DNA from: Xanthobacter oligotrophicus
GTDB lineage: Bacteria > Pseudomonadota > Alphaproteobacteria > Rhizobiales > Xanthobacteraceae
Length of the DNA stretch: 64,000 bases
Assembly (NCBI RefSeq): GCF_008364685.1
Contig: NZ_VTTL01000007.1
Location: 1 to 64,000 of the forward strand
Direction: 5' to 3'
In this document: positions 26,958 to 34,862 of the stretch, one piece after another
Layout: each line of letters begins with the position of its first letter
Position numbering within the stretch: the first letter of the stretch is position 1
Program-made: the position numbers and the translations under genes
Notes under the pieces: generated by a model
The model's input: only the letters and a program-made list of their open reading frames with translations
Databases searched by the model: none
What the model was told of the DNA's origin: nothing

Positions 26958-28102
26958 GGCGTTTCCCTTGCGGCCTGCGTGCGCCGGGGGGCGGCTGCCG
27001 TCTTTGGTTGGTCGCCGGCCGCCGCGGCGGACGGGCGTTTGCGCGCTTTCGCCGGCGCGGCGGAGCGCGGGGCGGTGGTCTCGCGCTCGATCAGGGTGAA
27101 GCCCACGTCCACGTTGCGCTCCACCTCGGCTTCCTGCGCATCCCGCTTGAGCAGGGCGCGCAGCATGGTGCCGGTGGCGGCGCCGATGGCCCGGGCATCC
27201 ACCCCGATGGTGGTCATGGCCGGGTAACTGAGGCGGCCCACCTCGAAATTGCCGAAGCCCATCAGGGAGATCTGCCCGGGCACGTCGATGCCGCGCCGCT
27301 TCAGCTCCATCATGGCGCCGAAGGCCGCAAGGTCGGACACGGCGAACACCGCCTCCACGTCCGGTGCCAGGGCCAAAAGGGCGCCGATGGCGGCGGCACC
27401 GTGCTCGAAGGAGGCCGGCGGCAGGCCGTGGCGCAGCACAAAAGCGTCGGAGAGGCCGGCCTCGCGCAGCATGGAGGCAAAGCCCTTCAGGCGGGCGTCG
27501 GCGCGATGGTCGCACAGGTCCGCGTCGGCCTCCGGCCCGATGGCGCCGATCTTGCGGTGACCCAGTGCGATGAGATGGCGGGCGGCGGCGCGCCCCACCT
27601 CGAAATTGGAGAAGCCCACGGCGCGGTCGAGGGGCTGGTCCGGCTGCTCCCAGATCTCCACCACCGGAATGCCGGCGCGGTCGAGCAGGGTGCGGGTCGC
27701 GGCCGTGTGCACCGAGCCGGCGATGACGATGGCGTCCGGTCGGCGGGGCAAAAGCGCGCGTACCAGCCGTTCCTCCTCGGCCACCTGATAGAGGGTGTAG
27801 CCGATGAGCAACTGGGTGGCGTCGGCCTTCAGCACTTCGGCGAGGCCCTGGGCGGTGTCGCCGAAATTGGAGTTGGTCAGGGTGGGCAGGATCAGCCCGA
27901 CGAAGTTGGTGCGCCGCGAGGACAAGGCCCCGGCCACCAGATCCGGCAGGTAGCCGAGCTGCTCCACGGCCTTCAGCACCCGCTCGCGGGTGGGCGCGGC
28001 CACCGTGTCCGGATCGGTGAACACCCGCGAAACGGTCATGGGGGACACCCGCGCGAGGCGCGAGACATCCCGCATGGTGGGCTTCTGGGTTGGTCGGGAC
28101 AT
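26954..28102 (-). CDS. LacI-family regulator, GntR/IdnR-like
   Basis: A 382-residue repressor. The helix-turn-helix is at about residues 9-28 (TMRDVSRLARVSPMTVSRVF), followed by the hinge-helix region ending in VAGALSSRRT, which inserts in the DNA minor groove. The periplasmic-binding-like effector domain covers about 65-340, with NFVGLILPTLTNSNFGDTAQGL as in gluconate repressors. A Lys/Arg/Pro-rich tail of about 40 residues is extra. A site close to the enterobacterial gnt/idn operator occurs at 29745-29760 between idnD and idnO and is its likely target. Translationally coupled to the dehydrogenase gene downstream. Confidence 0.9.
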   Translation of the reverse strand: MSRPTQKPTMRDVSRLARVSPMTVSRVFTDPDTVAAPTRERVLKAVEQLGYLPDLVAGALSSRRTNFVGLILPTLTNSNFGDTAQGLAEVLKADATQLLIGYTLYQVAEEERLVRALLPRRPDAIVIAGSVHTAATRTLLDRAGIPVVEIWEQPDQPLDRAVGFSNFEVGRAAARHLIALGHRKIGAIGPEADADLCDHRADARLKGFASMLREAGLSDAFVLRHGLPPASFEHGAAAIGALLALAPDVEAVFAVSDLAAFGAMMELKRRGIDVPGQISLMGFGNFEVGRLSYPAMTTIGVDARAIGAATGTMLRALLKRDAQEAEVERNVDVGFTLIERETTAPRSAAPAKARKRPSAAAAGDQPKTAAAPRRTQAARETP

Positions 28103-28131
28103 GGCTTGGGTCCGCTCGCGTGCTGGAGCTT

Positions 28132-28156
28132 GATCCCGCGCGGGGTGCGCGGGATC
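28132..28156. other. 9-bp palindrome in the leader of the LacI gene
   Basis: GATCCCGCG (28132-28140) and CGCGGGATC (28148-28156) are perfect complements around a 7-nt loop, 30 bp before the LacI start codon and about 95 bp after the preceding gene. It could be a terminator for that gene or a structure in the leader. Confidence 0.45.
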
Positions 28157-28248
28157 TGTACTTCTACTTGGGTTTTCGCATTTTATTCAGGTGAGCCAGG
28201 GCCTGCTCCGCCTGAAAATGCGTTTTTCCTCTGTGGAGGCGGATGGCC

Positions 28249-28575
28249 TTACCGAGGTGCCATCCGCTCATAGACGAAATGGTAGAAGCGGCCGTCGAAG
28301 AATTCGGCGAGGCGATCGGTGGCGGCCCGGCCCTCGGTGCGCACCGGGGAGGCAAGCGCCTCGGCGATGGCCTCGCGGGAGGGATAGTCCACCTCCTGCA
28401 CCATCACGATGGAGGGGGCGCCCGCATCGGGCTCCACCGTGCGCATGACGCGCACCGCCTGCGCGTTCGGCATGCGCTTCCAGATGGGCAGAAGCTCGTT
28501 CTCCACGATGGCGAAGAAGGCGTCTTCCTGGCCGGGGCGGATGGTGCCCTCGAAGACGGCGCTGCGCGTGAACAT
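28249..28575 (-). CDS. Small ferredoxin-fold (Dabb/EthD-like) protein
   Basis: A 108-residue cytoplasmic protein without signal or membrane segment. The pattern of strands and helices (FTRSAVFEGTI, VRVMRTVEP, SIVMVQEVDY, HFVYERMAP) fits the dimeric alpha+beta barrel group that includes Dabb, EthD and ABM proteins. Function unknown. It lies 69 bp downstream of the idnD-like gene on the same strand and is probably co-transcribed with it, so a role in the same sugar-acid pathway is possible. Confidence 0.65.
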   Translation of the reverse strand: MFTRSAVFEGTIRPGQEDAFFAIVENELLPIWKRMPNAQAVRVMRTVEPDAGAPSIVMVQEVDYPSREAIAEALASPVRTEGRAATDRLAEFFDGRFYHFVYERMAPR

Positions 28576-28644
28576 GTGTGTCTCCAGATGAAGCTGCGCG
28601 CGGGTTTCCGGCCGGCGCGGAATGATGGGGGGTGGGCGGCGTCC

Positions 28645-29682
28645 TCAGAAGTGCAGGTGCACCTTGATGGCGCGGCTGCGGTCGGCGGCGAGCTGGAAGG
28701 CCTCGTCCAGGCGGCTCATGGGCAGGTCCGCGGACATGACCGGCTCCACATCGATGAGGCCGCGCACCAGCCAGTCCACGGCGGTGTGAAACTCGCCGCT
28801 GAAGCGGAAGGCGCCGACGAAGTCGATCTCGCGGGCCATCAGCATGTTGGCCGGCACCGGTACGTCGCCGGGGGGCATCATGCCGAGCTGCACCACCCGG
28901 CCGCCCGGCCGCACCACCTTGAACAAGGAGGCGAGGGCCTGCGGCACGCCGGTGGCTTCCAGCGCCGCGTCGAAGAAGCCCTTGTCCTTCTCGTAGCGGG
29001 CCAGCTGCTCGGGCGCGGTGGCGACGTTGATGGTCTCGTCCACGCCGGCGGCGCGGGCCAGCTCCAGCGGCGCATCCACGATGTCGGTGATGGCGATACA
29101 GCTTGCCCCCACCCGCCGCGCGGCGATGGCCAGCAGCATGCCGATGGGGCCGGCGCCGGCGATGAGCACGCGCTTGCCCGCCAGCTCGCCCGCCCGGCGC
29201 ACGCCGTGGATGGCCACCGACAGGGGCTCGGCCATGGCCACCCGGCGGAACGGGATATCGCGCGGCACGCTCACGCACTGGTCGGCGCGGCACACGAAGG
29301 TTTCAGAGAAGGCGCCCTGCACGTGGGGATAGATGGCGGCGCTGCCGAAGAAGCGCATGTTGCGGCACAAATTGCTGCGCCCGGCGCGGCAATAGTCGCA
29401 TTCGAGGCACGGCCGGCTCGGGTTCACCGCCACATGATCGCCGAGCGCCAGCGTGCTCACGGAGGCGCCGAGCTTGATCACCTCGCCGGAAATCTCGTGG
29501 CCCAGCACCATGGGCTGCCTGAGGGCGAAATCGCCCACCCGGCCCTTGCCGTAATAGGACAGGTCCGAGCCGCAGATGCCGCCGGCGCGGAACGAGACCA
29601 GCACCTCGTTGGCGGCCATTTCCGGCTCGGGGCGCTCGTCCAGGCGCAGGTCCTTGGCGGCGTGAATGACGGCGGCCTTCAT
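28645..29682 (-). CDS. idnD: Zinc-dependent L-idonate 5-dehydrogenase-like alcohol dehydrogenase
   Basis: A 345-residue medium-chain dehydrogenase. Catalytic zinc ligands are C37 (GGICGSDL) and H62/E63 (GHEISGEV); structural zinc is bound by C92, C95, C98 and C106 (PCLECDYCRAGRSNLC). The Rossmann segment is VLIAGAGPIGML. Together with the neighbouring IdnO-type SDR and a gnt-like operator this fits L-idonate 5-dehydrogenase, which oxidises L-idonate to 5-ketogluconate; sorbitol or other polyol substrates remain possible. Transcribed leftward from the shared intergenic region at 29683-29825. Confidence 0.82.
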   Translation of the reverse strand: MKAAVIHAAKDLRLDERPEPEMAANEVLVSFRAGGICGSDLSYYGKGRVGDFALRQPMVLGHEISGEVIKLGASVSTLALGDHVAVNPSRPCLECDYCRAGRSNLCRNMRFFGSAAIYPHVQGAFSETFVCRADQCVSVPRDIPFRRVAMAEPLSVAIHGVRRAGELAGKRVLIAGAGPIGMLLAIAARRVGASCIAITDIVDAPLELARAAGVDETINVATAPEQLARYEKDKGFFDAALEATGVPQALASLFKVVRPGGRVVQLGMMPPGDVPVPANMLMAREIDFVGAFRFSGEFHTAVDWLVRGLIDVEPVMSADLPMSRLDEAFQLAADRSRAIKVHLHF

Positions 29683-29739
29683 GTTTCCTCTCCTTGCAGC
29701 TTCGGCGGCGAATGTGCGTATCGCGGTCCGCTTTGCCTC

Positions 29740-29768
29740 TTGTCATGTTACCGATATCATGAAATACA
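29740..29768. promoter_or_regulatory. Gnt/idn-type operator inside the idnO promoter
   Basis: ATGTTACCGATATCAT (29745-29760) is close to the E. coli GntR/IdnR operator ATGTTACCCGTATCAT and lies in a longer dyad, TCATG...CATGA (29743-29762). On the plus strand TTGTCA (29740-29745) and AATACA (29763-29768) with 17 bp between are a plausible -35/-10 pair, so the operator fills the spacer. On the minus strand it adjoins an ATGACA box for idnD. Repression by the LacI protein at 26954 is inferred. Confidence 0.72.
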
Positions 29769-29825
29769 GTTCGCGCAAGAGCGGCGCACATTTCAGATGC
29801 GCTCCGGCATGGGGAGGAGGACAGC

Positions 29826-30593
29826 GTGTCCCTGCAATTGTTCGACCTCAGCGGCAAGCGAGCACTGGTCACCGGATCGGGTCAGGGCATAGGCCTGTCG
29901 CTGGCCGAGGGCCTCGGCCGCGCCGGCGCCCGCGTGGTCATCAACGGCCGCGACGAGGGCAAGCTCGCCAAGGCGGCAGAGCAGCTCACTGCGCAAGGCA
30001 TTGCGGTGGAGCAGGCGGCCTTCGATGTGACCGATCCCAAGGCGGTGGCCGATGCGGTGGACGCCATCGAAAAGGACCATGGCCCCATCGACATTCTCGT
30101 CAACAATGCGGGCATCCAGCGCCGCGCGCCGCTGGAGGAGTTCGAGGTGGACACCTGGCGCGAGGTGATGCGCACCAATCTCGACAGCGTGTTCTTCGTG
30201 GGCCAGGCGGTCGCCCGCCACATGATCAAGCGCGGACGCGGCAAGATCATCAATATCGGCAGCCTCATGAGCGCGGCGGCGCGCTATTCGGTGGCGCCCT
30301 ATACGGCGGCCAAGGGCGGGGTGCGCAACCTCACCTTCGGCATGTGCACCGACTGGGCCCGCCACGGCCTCCAGATCAATGCGGTGGGGCCGGGCTATTT
30401 CGCCACCCCGCTCAATCAGGCGCTGGTGGAAAACCCCGATTTCGACCGCTGGCTGAAGGCGCGCACCCCTGCCGGTCGGTGGGGCAAGGTGGAGGAATTG
30501 CAGGGCGCGGTGATCTTCCTCGCCTCGCCCGCTTCCGACTTCGTCAACGGCCAGATTCTCTACGTGGACGGCGGCGTTCTGGCGACGCTCTGA
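29826..30593 (+). CDS. idnO: Gluconate 5-dehydrogenase-type SDR
   Basis: A 255-residue short-chain dehydrogenase/reductase. It has the cofactor motif VTGSGQGIG (15-23), NNAG (93-96) and the catalytic YTAAK (Y159, K163), ending DFVNGQILYVDGG. The start is GTG at 29826, with GGGGAGGAGG upstream. In the Idn pathway IdnO reduces 5-ketogluconate to gluconate with NADPH. Divergent from idnD across a 143-bp region with a gnt-like operator. No gluconate kinase is present in the window, so the gluconate formed would be phosphorylated by an enzyme encoded elsewhere. Confidence 0.88.
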   Translation: MSLQLFDLSGKRALVTGSGQGIGLSLAEGLGRAGARVVINGRDEGKLAKAAEQLTAQGIAVEQAAFDVTDPKAVADAVDAIEKDHGPIDILVNNAGIQRRAPLEEFEVDTWREVMRTNLDSVFFVGQAVARHMIKRGRGKIINIGSLMSAAARYSVAPYTAAKGGVRNLTFGMCTDWARHGLQINAVGPGYFATPLNQALVENPDFDRWLKARTPAGRWGKVEELQGAVIFLASPASDFVNGQILYVDGGVLATL

Positions 30594-30693
30594 ACGCAAC
30601 GCCTTTCGACAGGCGGCATTGCCCATCCGGGCGCGAAGACCCGGAGATGCGCCTCTAAAGTAAAGACCGAGAAAAACCGGGAGGATTTGACCT

Positions 30694-31509
30694 ATGCGAA
30701 AGATGTTCTGCACCTTCATCGCGGCCGGGGCGCTCGCGCTTGCCGCAGCCGGCCCGCTGGCGGGCCTTGCCGCCGGTACCGCCGACGCCACCAGCCTTTC
30801 CGACATCCAAAAGCGCGGCAAGGTGCGCATCGGCGTGCTCACCGGCGCCCCGCCCATGGGCATGGTGGATGAGCACGGCAAGCCGGCCGGCTATGACGTG
30901 GACGTGGCCAACCTTGTGGGCACCATGTTCAACCTGCCGGTGGAGCTGGTGCCGGTAACGCCGCCGGCGCGCATTCCCGCGCTCCAGACCGGGCAGGTGG
31001 ATTTCCTCGTGGCGACGCTGGCCCCCACCGGCGAGCGGGCCAAGACGGTGATGTTCACCACCCCCTACAGCGCCTTCAACATGGTGATCGTGTCGGGGCC
31101 GGGGAAGGTCTACAACGTCGTCACCGATCTCAAGGGCAAGCGCATCGCCGTCAATCGCGGCTCCTCGCAGGAAACCGCCCTGCGCCGCGCCAACGTGCCC
31201 GGCCTCGAGCTGGTGGTCTACGAGGACGACGCCACCACCGCCCAGGCCCTGCTCTCCGGCCAGGTGGACGGCACCGCGCTGCCCTCCACGGTTGCTGCCG
31301 CGCTGCTGAAGCAGATGCCGACCGCCGGCCTGCAGGTGGGCCAGCCGTTCTTCCGCCAGGGCAATTCCATGGCCACTTTGCCCGGCGATTTCGAGCTGGC
31401 GCACTATCTCAACACCCTCATCTATCTGATGAAGGTCTCCGGCCAGCTCGACGCCATCGCGGTGAAATGGACCGGCGAGCCCTTCCCGGCGAGCCTGCCC
31501 ACCTTCTGA
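30694..31509 (+). CDS. Periplasmic solute-binding protein, family 3 (PBP2 fold)
   Basis: A 271-residue exported binding protein. The signal peptide spans about 30 residues (Ala-rich, ending in the TADA region); the mature protein begins SLSDIQKRGKVRIGVL and has GKPAGYDVDVANLVG and DFLVATLAPTGERA, family 3 features for polar amino acids and related acids. GGAGG precedes the start. It is the first gene of an importer operon (binding protein, two permeases, ATPase). The ligand is unknown; gene company suggests a sugar acid or hydroxy acid rather than an ordinary amino acid. Confidence 0.88.
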   Translation: MRKMFCTFIAAGALALAAAGPLAGLAAGTADATSLSDIQKRGKVRIGVLTGAPPMGMVDEHGKPAGYDVDVANLVGTMFNLPVELVPVTPPARIPALQTGQVDFLVATLAPTGERAKTVMFTTPYSAFNMVIVSGPGKVYNVVTDLKGKRIAVNRGSSQETALRRANVPGLELVVYEDDATTAQALLSGQVDGTALPSTVAAALLKQMPTAGLQVGQPFFRQGNSMATLPGDFELAHYLNTLIYLMKVSGQLDAIAVKWTGEPFPASLPTF

Positions 31510-31537
31510 TTTCGTCGCCGCGCAGAGAGGCTTCGCC

Positions 31538-32242
31538 ATGCCCTATGAACTCAGGCTGGAGGTGCTCGCGCAATATCGCGAGCAGCTTTTCGACGGGCTC
31601 CTGATGACCGTCTGGCTGTCGGTGGCCTCCACCGCCGCCGGGACCTTCTTCGGCGTGGTGCTCGCCTCGCTGCGCAGCGTACGCGGGGGGCCGGTGCGGT
31701 TCCTCGTGGATGCCTATGTGGAGGTGATCCGCAACACGCCGTTCCTGGTGCAGCTGTTCATCATCTATTTCGGCCTGCCCACGTTGGGCTTGCGGGTGGG
31801 GGCGGTGACGGCGGCCCTCATCGGCATGACCATCAACCTGGCCGCCTATTCCACCGAGATCATCCGCGCCGGCATCGAATCCATTCACAAGTCGCAGATC
31901 GAGGCGGGCGAAGCCTTGGGCCTCACCCAGCTGCAGATTTACCGCGACATCATCATCCTGCCGGCGGTGGCGAAGGTCTATCCCTCCCTGTGCAGCCAGT
32001 TCGTCTTGATGATGCTGGCGTCCAGCGTGTGCTCGGCCATCTCCACGCCGGAGCTGACGGCCGCCGCCTCCTACGCCCAGTCGCAGAGCTACCGCTCGTT
32101 CGAGGTCTATATCGCGGTGACGCTCATCTATCTTGCGCTGGCGCTGACCTTGCGCGGCGGCCTCGCGCTCATCGGCTGGCGCCTGTTCGGGCGGCCCGGC
32201 AGGCGGGCGACGCAGCCCACCTTCAAGGTGGAGGCAGTGTGA
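31538..32242 (+). CDS. ABC importer permease, HisM/HisQ type
   Basis: A 234-residue inner membrane protein with about five helices, beginning near GLLMTVWLSVASTAAGTFFG. The ATPase-contact loop (EAA motif) reads EAGEALGLTQLQIYRDIIILPAV. It shares one base with the next gene (TGATG), so the two permeases are coupled and probably form a heterodimer. Confidence 0.9.
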   Translation: MPYELRLEVLAQYREQLFDGLLMTVWLSVASTAAGTFFGVVLASLRSVRGGPVRFLVDAYVEVIRNTPFLVQLFIIYFGLPTLGLRVGAVTAALIGMTINLAAYSTEIIRAGIESIHKSQIEAGEALGLTQLQIYRDIIILPAVAKVYPSLCSQFVLMMLASSVCSAISTPELTAAASYAQSQSYRSFEVYIAVTLIYLALALTLRGGLALIGWRLFGRPGRRATQPTFKVEAV

Positions 32243-32901
32243 TGTTCCTGCGCAGCTTCGGCCTCAACGAATTCTATTTCCTGCTGGAAAGCCTCCAGTG
32301 GACGCTGGCCCTCACCGGGCTGGCCATGGTGGGCGGCGGCATCGCCGGCTTCCTGGTGGCGCTCATGCGCACCGCCCGAACCAGCGCTTTGCGCATTGCC
32401 GCCGGCGTCTATATCCAGGTGGTGCAGGGCATCCCGGTGCTGATGATCTTGTTCCTCAGCTATTACGGGCTGAGCCTCGCCGGCTACCAACTGCCGGCCA
32501 TCGTCGCCGCCGGCCTGTCCATGTCCATCTATGCCTCGGGCTATCTGGGCGAGATCTGGCGTGGCTGCATCCAGGCGGTGCCGAAACCCCAGTGGGAGAG
32601 CGGCGAAAGCCTCGCTTTGACCATCCCGCAACAGTATCTCTACATCATCCTGCCGCAGGCGATCCGTATTTCCCTGCCGCCCACGGTGGGCTTCCTGGTC
32701 CAGCTGGTGAAGAACACCTCCATTGCCGCCCTGATCGGCTTCGTGGAGCTGACCCGCGCCGGCCAGCTCATCAACAATGCCACCTTCCAGCCGTTCCGGG
32801 TGTTCCTGACGGTGGCCGCCCTCTACTTCGTCATCTGCTACCCCATGTCCCAGCTCTCGCGCTGGCTGGAAAGGAGGCTCCATGTCGGAAGTCGTCATTG
32901 A
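32242..32901 (+). CDS. ABC importer permease, second subunit
   Basis: A 219-residue inner membrane protein with about five helices. The coupling loop reads ESGESLALTIPQQYLYIILPQA, and VKNTSIAALIGFVEL is a typical HisM-family stretch. The start at 32242 overlaps the first permease gene by one base, and its end overlaps the ATPase gene by 20 bp, so all parts of the importer are tightly co-translated. Confidence 0.9.
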   Translation: MFLRSFGLNEFYFLLESLQWTLALTGLAMVGGGIAGFLVALMRTARTSALRIAAGVYIQVVQGIPVLMILFLSYYGLSLAGYQLPAIVAAGLSMSIYASGYLGEIWRGCIQAVPKPQWESGESLALTIPQQYLYIILPQAIRISLPPTVGFLVQLVKNTSIAALIGFVELTRAGQLINNATFQPFRVFLTVAALYFVICYPMSQLSRWLERRLHVGSRH

Positions 32902-33613
32902 CCAGGTCCACAAGAGCTTCGGCGCGGTGGAAGTCCTGAAGGGAGTGTCCCTCTCCGTCGCCCCCGGCGAGGTGACGGCGCTCATCGGCCGCTCGGGCTC
33001 GGGCAAGTCCACGCTCCTGCGCTGTATCAACGGGCTGGAGCAGTTCCAGTCGGGCGCCATCCGCGTCGCCGGCCACGAGGTGACCCCCGACCGGGCCGCT
33101 TTGCGCAAGCTCAGGACCGACGTGGGCATCGTGTTCCAGAGCTACAACCTGTTCCCCCACCTCAACGTGGCGGAAAACATCATGCTCGCCCCGCGCCGGG
33201 TGAAGGGGGTGGACAAGGCCACCGCCCGCAAAAAGGCCGAGGAGGTGCTGGCGCTGGTGGGCCTGTCGGAGAAGATCGACGCCTATCCCGACCAGCTCTC
33301 CGGCGGCCAGCAGCAGCGGGTGGCCATCGCCCGCTCGCTGGCCATGCAGCCCAAGGTGATGCTGTTCGACGAGGTCACCTCGGCGCTGGACCCCGAACTC
33401 ACCGGCGAGGTGCTGGCGGTGATGGAGAAGCTCGCCCGCGACGGCATGACCATGCTGCTCGTCACCCACGAGATGGGCTTTGCCCGCCGCGTCGCCAACA
33501 CCACCGTGTTCATGCACCAGGGCCGCATTCACGAGGCCGGTCCCTCCCGCGACCTGTTCGAGAACCCCAAGACCCCCGAGATGCGGCAGTTTTTGAAGGC
33601 CGACGTGAAGTAG
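32882..33613 (+). CDS. ABC importer ATPase, GlnQ/HisP type
   Basis: A 243-residue ATPase. Walker A is GRSGSGKST, the signature is [17 protein letters not shown] and Walker B is VMLFDEVTSALDPEL, followed by the H-loop THEMGFAR. This is full length for the polar amino acid importer class. It overlaps the second permease gene by 20 bp; the ribosome binding site GGAGG falls inside that gene. Confidence 0.93.
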   Translation: MSEVVIDQVHKSFGAVEVLKGVSLSVAPGEVTALIGRSGSGKSTLLRCINGLEQFQSGAIRVAGHEVTPDRAALRKLRTDVGIVFQSYNLFPHLNVAENIMLAPRRVKGVDKATARKKAEEVLALVGLSEKIDAYPDQLSGGQQQRVAIARSLAMQPKVMLFDEVTSALDPELTGEVLAVMEKLARDGMTMLLVTHEMGFARRVANTTVFMHQGRIHEAGPSRDLFENPKTPEMRQFLKADVK

Positions 33614-33673
33614 GCGGGGGGCTTCGCGAGTATCCGCCTGAAAATGCGAAGCAGTCGTTGTCTCAATAACCAT

Positions 33674-33781
33674 GTCATGCCCGGGCTTGTCCCGGGCATC
33701 CACGCCGAGCCGTTCGCGGCAACGTACGGAAGTTGCTCCCGGCCGCCCCGCGTGGATGGCCGGGACAAGCCCGGCCATGAC
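33674..33781. repeat. Dispersed palindromic repeat with 31-bp arms
   Basis: Arms at 33674-33704 and 33751-33781 are complementary at all but two of 31 positions, with a 46-bp spacer. The core reads CCGGGCTTGTCCCGG. Part of the arm (GGGCATCCACG) also follows the palindrome at 173-200. Similar elements are common between genes in Hyphomicrobiales. It separates the importer operon from the dehydrogenase gene. Confidence 0.8.
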
Positions 33782-33895
33782 GGAGCCAAAGCAGCGGAAG
33801 GGCGGAGAGCGTTCATCGGTCCATCCCATCCCCGGCCGCCGTGCTGCGGCCGGCGCGGCCGCGCGCGTGCCGGCCCCATCCCATCGAGGACACAC

Positions 33896-34831
33896 ATGAA
33901 ACCCGAAATCATCCAGTATTGCCCGCTGATGCCGGGCCTTGAGGCGGCGCTGGCCGAGCGCTTCACCGTGCATCGCTTCTTCGAGGACAAGGATCCGGAC
34001 GGTTTCCTCACCCGCCACGCCGGCGCCATCCGCGGCTTCGTTACTGGCGGCCATCTCGGCCTGCCGCCGGATCTTGGCGCCAAGCTGCCGGCGCTGGAGA
34101 TCGTCGCCATCAACGGCGTGGGCTTCGACAAGGTGGATCTGGTGGAGGCCAAGCGCCGGGGCATCCGCGTCGCCAACACGCCGGATGTGCTCACCGAGGA
34201 CGTGGCGGACCTTGCCATCGGCCTGTCCATCGCGCTGCTGCGGCAGATCGTGAAGGGCGATGCCTATGTGCGCGCCGGCCAGTGGCTGGGCGGAGATCTG
34301 GCGCTGGGCGCCAAGGTCTCGCGGCGGCGCTTCGGCATCTTCGGTCTGGGCCGCATCGGGCGGGCCATCGCGCGGCGGCTCGAAGGCTTCGACGCGCAGA
34401 TTGCCTACAGCGACCGGGTGAAGCTCGACGTACCGTACGCTTTCGAGGTGACGCCCCAGGCGCTGGCGGCGCGCAGCGACGTGTTCGTGGTGGCGGCGGC
34501 GGCCTCCGCCGAGACGCGCAACGTCATCGACCGCTCGGTGATCGACGCCGTCGGTCCCAAGGGCATCCTCGTGAACGTGGCGCGCGGCTCGCTGGTGGAT
34601 GAGCCGGCGCTGCTGGCGGCGCTGAAGGAGGGCCGCATCGGCGGCGCCGCCCTCGACGTGTTCGCCGACGAGCCGCGGGTACCGGACGGCTTCTTCGGCC
34701 TGCCCAACGTGGTGCTCACGCCCCACATGGCGAGCGCGACCGGGGAGACCCGGCAGGCCATGGCGGACCTGGTGCTGGCCAATCTGGTGGCGCATTTTGC
34801 CGGCGAGCCCTTGCCCACCGCGCTGGTGTGA
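33896..34831 (+). CDS. D-2-hydroxyacid dehydrogenase (hydroxypyruvate/glyoxylate reductase-like)
   Basis: A 311-residue NAD(P)-dependent enzyme of the GhrB/GyaR group. The nucleotide-binding motif is FGLGRIGRAIARRL; catalytic Arg lies in NVARGSLVDEPAL, Glu in DVFADEPRVP and His in LTPHMASAT. The start at 33896 was chosen because the frame upstream runs through the palindromic repeat. It follows the importer in the same direction and may complete the sugar- or hydroxy-acid pathway by reducing hydroxypyruvate or glyoxylate or oxidising a D-hydroxyacid. Confidence 0.87.
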   Translation: MKPEIIQYCPLMPGLEAALAERFTVHRFFEDKDPDGFLTRHAGAIRGFVTGGHLGLPPDLGAKLPALEIVAINGVGFDKVDLVEAKRRGIRVANTPDVLTEDVADLAIGLSIALLRQIVKGDAYVRAGQWLGGDLALGAKVSRRRFGIFGLGRIGRAIARRLEGFDAQIAYSDRVKLDVPYAFEVTPQALAARSDVFVVAAAASAETRNVIDRSVIDAVGPKGILVNVARGSLVDEPALLAALKEGRIGGAALDVFADEPRVPDGFFGLPNVVLTPHMASATGETRQAMADLVLANLVAHFAGEPLPTALV

Positions 34832-34862
34832 GGCCGGGGCACACCTGAACCAGCGGAAGGGC

